DNA from: Streptomyces aureocirculatus
GTDB taxonomy: Bacteria; Actinomycetota; Actinomycetes; Streptomycetales; Streptomycetaceae
Direction: 5' to 3'
Assembly: GCF_000720475.1 (NCBI RefSeq)
Contig: NZ_JOAP01000001.1
Span: forward strand, 372,001-436,000
DNA: 64,000 nt
Both the position numbers and the translations under genes were made by a program. Position 1 is the stretch's first letter, and the number at the start of each line of letters is the position of its first letter. This document shows positions 43,651 to 51,800 of the stretch, piece after piece. The notes below the pieces were generated by a model. That model saw only the letters and a list, made by a program, of their open reading frames with translations. It did no database searches and was not told the DNA's origin.

Positions 43651-46560
43651 ATGTTCCACGAGGTACAGCTCAACGAGCGCTACCCACTCCTGTCTAAGCT
43701 CTCGGAGCCGCTGAAGAAGGCTGAGCGCGACATCGTCGGCCGTGAGCACGAGACGATGCAGCTGTTGGCCTCGATGAGCCGTCCCGAGCTGTGCAATGCG
43801 CTTCTACTGGCCGAGGCCGGAACGGGTAAGACCGCATTGGTCCAGGCCACGATGCTCGTGGATCCGGATCGCCTCTATCTCGAAGTGGACCCGGCGCGCA
43901 TGATCTCCGAGGCGGGCAACGCCGAGAACATGGCCGCGATAGTCAAGGGCTTCTTCGACGAGGCCGAGGACTTCGTCAAGGACGAGAAGCATGAACTGGT
44001 GCTCTTCATCGACGAGTTCCACCAGATCATCCAGCTCTCCGACGCCGCCGTCGAGGCGATCAAGCCGGTCCTCGCGGCCTCAGGGACCCGAGGCATCAGG
44101 ATCATCGCGGCGACGACCTACGAGGAGTTCCACAAGCACATCTCACCGAACCAGCCGCTCGTCGAGCGCCTGCAGCGCATCAACCTCAACCCGCCGGACC
44201 AGGCGACGACCATCAAGATCCTGCAGGGCATGGCCGAACGGTACGGCGTGGCCGACGAGTTCTACGACGACCACATCTTCTGGCAGATCTACGAGTACAC
44301 CCAGCGCTACATGCCGGCCAGCGCCCAGCCGCGCAAGTCGATCCTCGTGCTCGACTCCATGGTCGGCTGGCATCGCCTGACGCACCGGCCGATGGACCGG
44401 GACCTGCTCTCGGACGTGCTCATGGAGTCCCTGAACGTGAACGTCGCATTCCGGGTCGACGGCGCAAAGATCAAGAAGCAGCTGGACGCCAAGGTGTTCA
44501 GCCAGGACTGGGCGACCAGCGCGGTGGCGCGTCGTCTGCAGTTGTCGGTGGCGGACCTCAACGACAAGGGAAAGCCAATGGCGAGCCTGCTGTTCACGGG
44601 CTCCACTGGTGTGGGGAAATTCTGCATCGACTCGACGCAGGTGCCGGTCTACTCGAGCGACGGCGAGACCACCTGGAAGCTGCACGGCGACCTGCTCCCG
44701 GGCGACAGAGTATTCGGTCGCCAAGGTCGCCCGGTCGAGGTGCTCGAACACTTCCCGCAGGGCATGCAGGACGTCTACCGGGTCACGCTCTGGGACGGCC
44801 GGACTCTCGACGTTGGCGGACCGCACTTGTGGACGGTCTACACAGCCAAGCAGCGGTCGAAGAAGCATGCGGGCAAGGACGTCGCGCCGATGGTCCTGAG
44901 CACGCAGGAAATGGTCGAGCGTGGCGTCGTGCGCACCTACCCCGGCGACTCTCGGGAAGATCTGAAGTTCTTCATCCCGGCGAACGGGCCGGTGCACTGG
45001 CCGGAGCAGGACTTCGACGTCGAACCGTACGTCTTGGGCGTCCTCATCGGTAACGGGTGCCTCACTGAGAGGCAGCTGACGCTCTCGTCTGACGAGGACG
45101 ACGCCGACCACACCGTGTGGATGGTGGGCGAATGGCTGGGGTCGGCACCGAAGTCGTACGGACGCAACTACAGCTGGGTTTTCCCTGTCGGTGTTGGCCC
45201 GGTGGAGGACCGCCGCGATTCGCTGTACCAGACGAAGGACGTGCTTGCCTCGGTTCCCGATCTGATCGGTGCGCGCTCGGCGGAGCGCCGTATCCCGGAG
45301 AGGTACAAACACGGATCGGTACAGCAGCGGTGGGCTCTGGTGCGAGGCCTTTTCGACACCGACGGATCGATCGGCGCCTCGAACGGCCGCTTCAACGTCT
45401 CGTACTCGACGTTCTCCAAGGGGCTCACGGAGGACCTTAGGGAGGTGCTGTTCTCGCTCGGCGTCTCGAACACGATCAAGTCGTGGACACGCACGAAGGA
45501 GGGCGGGCGCGAATTGGTCGAGTACGGCGTGCACGTGAAGGTCGGCAACGAGGATAAGGCCCGGTTCTTCTCCCTCCCCCGCAAGCACGAGATCGCACGG
45601 CGCGCGGCCATTGAGACCTCGGGTCGTAAGCGCGTGAAGAAGTTCGACATGGTCGGCATCGCGTCGATCGAGAAGCTGCCAGAGCAGCAGAGCTCGTCGT
45701 GCATCTACGTCAACGACGAGGAGCACCTCTACCAGGCTGGTCAGTTCGTGGTCACGCACAACACGGAGCTCACGAAGCAGCTGGCACGACTGCTGTTCGG
45801 TGACGACCAGCGGCACCTGATCCGGTTCGACATGACGGAGTACGCCGAGGACTCGTCATTCGCGGCGTTCCGTTCTGAGCTCACCAAGCGCGTGTGGGCC
45901 CTCTCCCACGCTGTGCTGCTTTTCGACGAGGTCGAGAAGGCCTCGGCGATGGTGACACGCGTACTGCTGCAGGTGCTCGACGACGGCCGACTCAACGACG
46001 CCAACAACCGCGAGGTGAGCTTCCTCAACACGTACATCGTGCTGACGACGAACGCGGGCTCGGAGATCTACAAGGACATCTCGCAGTACGCGGCGGACGA
46101 CACCGGGTCGGGCAAGCATCTGCTGGAGTACGAGAAGCTCATCCGTCGCTCTATCTCTTCGACGACGGGCGACAACCGGTTTCCGCCCGAGCTGCTGGGC
46201 CGTATCGACGCGATCGTGCCTTTCCAGCCGTTGTCGCTGCCGACGCAGCAAAAGATCGTGCGGAAGAAGCTGCGCCAGATGGTGCAGGAGGTGTTCGTCA
46301 AGCACAACATGCGGGTCGATGTCGATGCGAGGGTCCTGCAGTACCTCATCGAGGACAAGGGCGACACCGACTCTGATGCCGGCGGTGCGCGTGCGGCTGT
46401 GGCGAAGCTGACCGACGAGGTCACCACCGCGGTGGCGACCTTCCTCAACGAGCACCCCTCGGAGCAACGGATCCGCATCGACGTCGTCGGCGACCTGGTC
46501 AGCGACGACAAGAACCTGCTGAGTTCCGACGCCTATGTCGAGGTCAGCGCGGTGCGATGA
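43651..46560 (+). CDS. ClpB-like double AAA+ ATPase containing an intein
   Basis: 969-residue precursor; the 588 residues of extein form a compact Clp/Hsp100 ATPase. Domain 1: Walker A EAGTGKT (55-61), Walker B LVLFIDEFHQ. Domain 2: Walker A GSTGVGK (317-323) interrupted by the intein after Lys323, resuming TELTKQLARLL; Walker B VLLFDEVEKA; sensor region TTNAGS; C-terminal LPTQQKIVRKKLRQ small domain. It lacks the Clp N-domain and the middle coiled coil of ClpB. It would unfold or remodel proteins, perhaps transfer substrates. ATG 43651 is chosen; TTG 43615 is in frame upstream but has no ribosome site. Confidence 0.8.
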   Translation: MFHEVQLNERYPLLSKLSEPLKKAERDIVGREHETMQLLASMSRPELCNALLLAEAGTGKTALVQATMLVDPDRLYLEVDPARMISEAGNAENMAAIVKGFFDEAEDFVKDEKHELVLFIDEFHQIIQLSDAAVEAIKPVLAASGTRGIRIIAATTYEEFHKHISPNQPLVERLQRINLNPPDQATTIKILQGMAERYGVADEFYDDHIFWQIYEYTQRYMPASAQPRKSILVLDSMVGWHRLTHRPMDRDLLSDVLMESLNVNVAFRVDGAKIKKQLDAKVFSQDWATSAVARRLQLSVADLNDKGKPMASLLFTGSTGVGKFCIDSTQVPVYSSDGETTWKLHGDLLPGDRVFGRQGRPVEVLEHFPQGMQDVYRVTLWDGRTLDVGGPHLWTVYTAKQRSKKHAGKDVAPMVLSTQEMVERGVVRTYPGDSREDLKFFIPANGPVHWPEQDFDVEPYVLGVLIGNGCLTERQLTLSSDEDDADHTVWMVGEWLGSAPKSYGRNYSWVFPVGVGPVEDRRDSLYQTKDVLASVPDLIGARSAERRIPERYKHGSVQQRWALVRGLFDTDGSIGASNGRFNVSYSTFSKGLTEDLREVLFSLGVSNTIKSWTRTKEGGRELVEYGVHVKVGNEDKARFFSLPRKHEIARRAAIETSGRKRVKKFDMVGIASIEKLPEQQSSSCIYVNDEEHLYQAGQFVVTHNTELTKQLARLLFGDDQRHLIRFDMTEYAEDSSFAAFRSELTKRVWALSHAVLLFDEVEKASAMVTRVLLQVLDDGRLNDANNREVSFLNTYIVLTTNAGSEIYKDISQYAADDTGSGKHLLEYEKLIRRSISSTTGDNRFPPELLGRIDAIVPFQPLSLPTQQKIVRKKLRQMVQEVFVKHNMRVDVDARVLQYLIEDKGDTDSDAGGARAAVAKLTDEVTTAVATFLNEHPSEQRIRIDVVGDLVSDDKNLLSSDAYVEVSAVR
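44620..45762 (+). other. Intein 1 (class 3-like, with LAGLIDADG endonuclease) in the AAA+ Walker A
   Basis: 381 residues, AAA+ positions 324-704. It splits GSTGVGK from TEL, exactly inside the domain-2 P-loop. Hint/Hog motifs: HGDLLPGDRVFG (block A/B region), block-B Trp394 in GPHLW, block-F Cys684 in SCIYVNDEEHLY, and THN at 702-704. Trp, Cys and Thr together are the class 3 signature. To leave an intact P-loop the first residue must be Phe324, not Cys or Ser; Cys325 follows. Two DOD motifs, LGVLIGNG and LVRGLFDTDGSI, indicate a homing endonuclease. Confidence 0.85.
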
Positions 46561-46581
46561 GCCGGTTCGAGGACGGCGGGA

Positions 46582-46653
46582 ACTAGTCGACTCATGAGTC
46601 AATAGTCCATTCATGCCCTACGATTTCCCACTGATATAGGGCGGCGATAGGAT
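46582..46653 (+). promoter_or_regulatory. Element promoter with palindrome GACTCATGAGTC
   Basis: ACTAGTCGA (46582) is shared with 40433. A perfect 12-base palindrome GACTCATGAGTC lies at 46589-46600. TAGGAT (46648-46653) within GGCGATAGGATATTTATAAA is a strong -10 region, about 50 bases before the ATG at 46704. The AT content is far above the genome average. Confidence 0.55.
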
Positions 46654-46703
46654 ATTTATAAACTAGGTGATTTGTGTTTTATTAGCGAAGGGATCTTGTA
46701 TCA

Positions 46704-48761
46704 ATGGGCATTCTGGGGACGGCAGCGGTCAGCCAGAAGAAGGAACGGAAGAAGAAGCCCGACGAGCTTCTGGCCTCCGTGGTGAGAGAGACAGCGATCC
46801 CGGCGGCGGTCGAGCTGCTGCGGTCGAACACGCAGTTCGTCTTTCCCAGCGGTACGGCCTGGATGATGCTCGTGCTCGCAGCCGGCGAAATCGGCGGCTT
46901 GAGCAGGCGGCACGGGCGAAACGAGGCGAAGGGCTCGATCATCGAGCTCATCAGCTCCGACCAGATCCGCACGGTGGCCACGGCGGAGATGATCGAAGAG
47001 GAGGTCTTCGGCATCATCCCCACCGACGAGACTCTCGCGCGCATGGAGGAATACTCGCTGCTCACCGGTGCTACCTACGCCTGGGCCGTCGTGTGGCAGA
47101 AGTCCAGCGGTGATCTGCTCGTCGATCTGGTGAGCGATGCGACCTTCGCGCAGGCGCGCTCTGTCGCTGCAGGTACCACGAGCCTCGAAGAAGCCGTGGG
47201 CAAGAAGGCGTGGGAAGAGCACAGCGGCCTGGTCGCCGAGGCTGGAGCCACTACCCCTGCCGCTGCGGTCCTCGGAGAGGACGAGGGGGATGCGATCTTC
47301 GACGGGATCCCCGGTGTCGAGGGGGCTAACGAGGGCCTGGACGACGAGCCGCTCTTCAGCGACGTCGTCGACGAGGATGAAGGGGCGGATGCACCCATGC
47401 TCGACGAGGACGACGCGGGCACCGTCCCGGTCAAGTCGGAGCCGGACTACGACGGCGACGAGGTGGCTGGCTACGAGGGTTTCGACGAGACCGACGTCGG
47501 CTACGGCGTCGAGGGCGACTACGAGGAGGCCGGCGACATTGTGCTGCTGGCCGATCAGGCCCAGGTGCGCGACGCCATCGCCCGCCGGTTCCTTTCCGAG
47601 GAGCTGGACCTGGACGTCCGGCTCGATGAGTTCAACGCGACCTTCGCCATCGGCGCGCCGGTCGTGCAGATCGCTGTGCCCGAGGGCGCGACGGAGTGGC
47701 TCGGGGACCAGGTCGCCCAGCTCAACCGGCAGTCCAACGCAGACCTGATGCAGCTCCGTTCCGCACACGAGGATGAGCTGCGTGCGCTCTACGTCAATCT
47801 CATGTCGGCGCACACCGAGCAGGTCATCCGCGATGTGGCCACCGACCGCGCGGGCTCCCGGTACAAGCTGCTGAAGGACGCCGCCGAGGCCGAGCACCAG
47901 CAGCGGCAGACGGAGAAGGACGAGAAGATCCGGTCCCGCCGGGTGGAGATCGCCAAGGACTACGAGTCGCAGGCCTCCAAGGCGGCCCAGCAGGCGGCGC
48001 TCTCGGCGGAACTGCAGTACAAGGAGCGCAATCGCTCGAAGATGGAGCGCGAGCAGATCGACTCCGTCGCCGAGATCGAGCGGGACATCGAGGATACCCA
48101 CGCCCACAACCAGCAGGAGATTCTGCGGGTCCGGCGTTCGGACGCGACGCTGAAGATGCAGACCGGGCAAACGCGGATCTTCGAGGTGCTGGCCGAACGG
48201 CAGTCGGAGTACCTGGCGGCCGAGGAAGAGCGCCTGAACCAATGGAAGTCCGAGATCCAGCGGATCGTCGATGACAACCGCAAGGCCGACATCGCCCAGT
48301 CCGAGGCGCTGGCCGAGCACCTGCGGACCACGGACGAGATCGGCGTCCTGCGCCGGGAACAGCAGGACCTCCTGGATTCGGTGCGCTCTGAGCACGCCGA
48401 CCGGATCCGCCGGATGGAGGACGAGCTGGAAAGCCACCGTAAGGGCTCCATCATGCAGATGACGACGCGGGACGCCGAGTGGCAGTACAGCCTCGACCTG
48501 GAGAAGGCGCAGACCAAATCCCAGATGGCGCGGGTCACCGACCTGCTCAAGCAGCTGTCCACGATCGAGGATTCAGTGGCCAAGCGGTATGAGGTGCGCC
48601 TGACGGAGATGCAGGCCGAGAAGGAGTTCTACGCCAACGAGCTGGCTCGGGCCTCCAAGATGCAGAGCAGCTCGGACAAGATCCTCGTGGTCATGATCGT
48701 AACGCTCTTGCTCCTGTTGGGTGTGGTCGTGTTCATCGTCGGGGTGGTCTTGACCCGTTGA
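46704..48761 (+). CDS. Large tail-anchored coiled-coil protein
   Basis: 685 residues. The first about 150 form a mixed domain (TAIPAAVELLRSNTQFVFPS). About 190-280 is very acidic (LDDEPLFSDVVDEDEGADAP). About 360-640 is an almost continuous coiled coil (HQQRQTEKDEKIRSRRVEIA; AAEEERLNQWKSEIQRI). A single TM helix ends the protein (ILVVMIVTLLLLLGVVVFIV), so nearly all of it lies in the cytoplasm. It sits between the AAA+ ATPase and the coupling protein and could be a membrane-tethered scaffold. No family was recognised. Confidence 0.6.
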   Translation: MGILGTAAVSQKKERKKKPDELLASVVRETAIPAAVELLRSNTQFVFPSGTAWMMLVLAAGEIGGLSRRHGRNEAKGSIIELISSDQIRTVATAEMIEEEVFGIIPTDETLARMEEYSLLTGATYAWAVVWQKSSGDLLVDLVSDATFAQARSVAAGTTSLEEAVGKKAWEEHSGLVAEAGATTPAAAVLGEDEGDAIFDGIPGVEGANEGLDDEPLFSDVVDEDEGADAPMLDEDDAGTVPVKSEPDYDGDEVAGYEGFDETDVGYGVEGDYEEAGDIVLLADQAQVRDAIARRFLSEELDLDVRLDEFNATFAIGAPVVQIAVPEGATEWLGDQVAQLNRQSNADLMQLRSAHEDELRALYVNLMSAHTEQVIRDVATDRAGSRYKLLKDAAEAEHQQRQTEKDEKIRSRRVEIAKDYESQASKAAQQAALSAELQYKERNRSKMEREQIDSVAEIERDIEDTHAHNQQEILRVRRSDATLKMQTGQTRIFEVLAERQSEYLAAEEERLNQWKSEIQRIVDDNRKADIAQSEALAEHLRTTDEIGVLRREQQDLLDSVRSEHADRIRRMEDELESHRKGSIMQMTTRDAEWQYSLDLEKAQTKSQMARVTDLLKQLSTIEDSVAKRYEVRLTEMQAEKEFYANELARASKMQSSSDKILVVMIVTLLLLLGVVVFIVGVVLTR

Positions 48762-48897
48762 GCGGAACGGTCATGAGCGACGGAGTGATCTGACGGCGCA
48801 TGGGGCGCGTTCCCCATTCACCGTCGTCGTCTGCGCAGGCAGGCGCACTGGACAGCAGGACAGCAGAGCGAGCGAGGCTCGAGAGCAAGGGATCACG

Positions 48898-51800
48898 ATG
48901 GCCACGAACAGGCGGAAGGCAACGCGGCCGAAGGCGAGCAGCTGGGACAAGATTTCGGCGCGGACGCCGGGCGAGACGCTGACGAACCGAGACGTCTACG
49001 ACAGCCAGCAGCTGGACCGCAGCACATTCGGGACCCTGAGGTCGACCAGACCGGGCATCGTCGCCGCGGTGATTGCCGGTGTGCTGGCGGCGATCGTCGC
49101 CTGGGTCTTGTACTCGCTCATCGCCGCGGCGGTGCTGTCGGCGGGCACGTCCGTGGGTTCGGGTGCGCCCCGCAGCGGCGAGCCGAGCGCATACTACGTC
49201 CAGGACACCACGACGGGTGCGGGCGGCTCGGTCGTGACGTGTTACCGGCCGCTGACCAAGGACGGCAACCCGGACGTGAAAGCGAAGTGCTACACCAGCA
49301 CTGAGGCTGTTCCGGTCCCCAGCTGGTACACCGCGGCGAAGGACGGCAAGCCCAGCGCCGAGAAGCCGGCTGAGCCCAAGAAGAGCGCGACGACGGTCGG
49401 CGGGCAGCTGGCCGACGTCTCGGGGGGCAAGCTCTTCATCACGCTCGGCTCGGGTCTGATGGTCGCCCTCATCATCGGTACGTGGTTCTCGCGAAAGGTC
49501 GCCGCGGCGAACCTGATGAACACCACGAGCGACATCAACCAGTACCAGAACGACCAGCACATCTCCCTGCCGGAAGAGATCCAGCAGAACTACGACTGGT
49601 TCCCCGACGCCGGTGCTCACTCGAGCGTGCAGGTCAGCTCGATGCTCAGCCACATGATGCTCAAGAAGAAGGGCCTGGGCACCGTTGAGGTCGCCCAGCG
49701 CGCCACGAAGGACGTCGTCGATGAGGAGGGGAACCTCGTCTACTACGCCGGCGAGGTCATGGACGACGACGAGGGCGATCCGCTGACGCAGACCCTGCCG
49801 ATCATCGACGAAGGCTTCGGCGACGAGCTGTTCGAGGCATCTGGGCTCCCCGATGACAAGACGCTGCGACAGAAGTACGACACGGCACGGATCCCGTACA
49901 ACCCTGACGGCAAGGACCGGGACAAGCTCGGCTTCGGATCGGACACGTACAAGACCGTCGCTGACCTGATCAAGAAGGACTGGGAGTTCCCGGCGTACGA
50001 GGTCCAGCGCCCGGCCGGGGCGTATGTGGTCGATACCGCGCCGGTGAACACCATGGTGCTAGCCATCACCCGCGCCGGTAAGGGCCAGACGTACATCGAG
50101 CCGATCATCGACATGTGGTCGCGGGAGAAGAAGCCCTCGAACATGGTCATCAACGACCCCAAGGGCGAGTTGTTGGTGAAGAACTACGTGCCCCTGGTCA
50201 CACGCGGGTTCGAGCCGGTGCAGTTCAACCTGATCAACTCCATGAAGACCGACATCTACAACCCCCTGGGACTGGCGGCCGACGCGGCGCGTGAGGGCAA
50301 CTTCACCAAGTGCGCGCTGTACGTGGAGAACATCGCCGGGATCTTCTTTCCGCTCGACGGCGGCGAGGACCCGGTCTGGCCCAACGCCGCCAACAACGCC
50401 TTCAAGCGCGCGGCCTACGGACTCATCGACTTCTATCTGGAGGAGGAGCGGGAGCTGCGCAGCGCCGCAGCCGTGCTGAATATGGACCCGGCGCTGCTGG
50501 AGCAGAAGCTCGATGACCTCTGGGGCAAGGCCACGCTCTACAACTGCTACCAGCTCTTCGTGCAGATGAGCTCGAAGAAGATCAAGAACCCTGAGGCCGA
50601 GCTGGAGAAGCGGGTCAAGGCCGGCGAGTTTGAGAACAACGAGGACGCCCTGGCCGAGGAGCAGGAGAAGGCTGCGGCCCAGGCCTTCATGTGGGAGGGC
50701 AAGGCCGATCAGGACATGCTCAGCCTGTACTTCAACGCGAGCGAGGAGCTGCCCCGCAACAACATGCGCACGCTGGTGGGCAACGCCCACAATGCGCTGC
50801 GCTCGATGGCCGGGGCGGAGAAGATGCTGGCCTCGGTGTACGGAATCGCGATCACCGCCATGTCGTTCTTCACCGACCCCACGATCTCGACGCTGACCTC
50901 GGGCAAGCCCTCGCAGAACACCGACCTGGCCGGCCTGAGCTTCCCGCGTCGCCTCGGCGTGCGCTTCGCGCCGAACTACGTCAAGCGCGACCACCTCGTC
51001 GGTCAGCAAGCCGTGTGGTCGGCCTACGTGGACCCGATGTTCACCGAGAACCTGGGTGAGGACTTCGAGCACGAGGAGATCGTCGGCCGCGAGGGTTGGG
51101 CCCGGTACAACTTCAAGGGCAAGTTCCCCGGCGACGAGGCCTGGCTCAAGCTGGAGCTGGTCAACCCGCAGACGAAGATGCTGGTGCGCACCTTCTACTT
51201 CAGCTTCACGAAGAACTACCAGGTCTCGCTCAACGGCCGGCACTACGTGGTCGAGCCGGTGACGGGCAATAAGATCGTGAAGAACGGCGTGATGCGTGAG
51301 CTGAAGCCGGTGCGTGAGGGCGGCACCCGGGACGGGAAGATCCTGTCCTTCCAGCCCGGGGACACGCTCTACCCGGACACGCGACTCGACTTCTCCGGCG
51401 TCGGCAACCCGGAGAAGGTCTCATACCAGGCACGGGCGATCACGCAGACGCTGTCGCGCTACTCGGAGTCCCCGAAGGCGCTGTTCCTGGTGACTCCACC
51501 TCACCTGATGAAGTACGCGAAGCTGATCCTGATCCTGGTCAAGCAGCTGTTCGACGTGAGCGCCGACCAGGCGTACATGACGAAGTCGAACCAGAAGCCG
51601 CTCTACCGCACGCGGTTCATGCTCGACGAACTCGGCAACCTCCAGTCCGAGGGCAAAGGCATCGACGGCTTCGAGACGATGCTCTCCATCGGCCTGGGCC
51701 AGGAGCAGCAGTTCACGCTCATCCTGCAGACGCTGCAGCAGCTGCGCGACGTCTACGGCGAGAGCGTCGACAAGATCGTGCAGGGCAATGCTGCCCCGCT

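Noticed and set aside
44143..45816. A 557-codon minus-strand open frame opposite the AAA+ gene and its intein
   Set aside because: Composition is typical of an antisense frame, and the plus strand encodes intact Walker and intein motifs.
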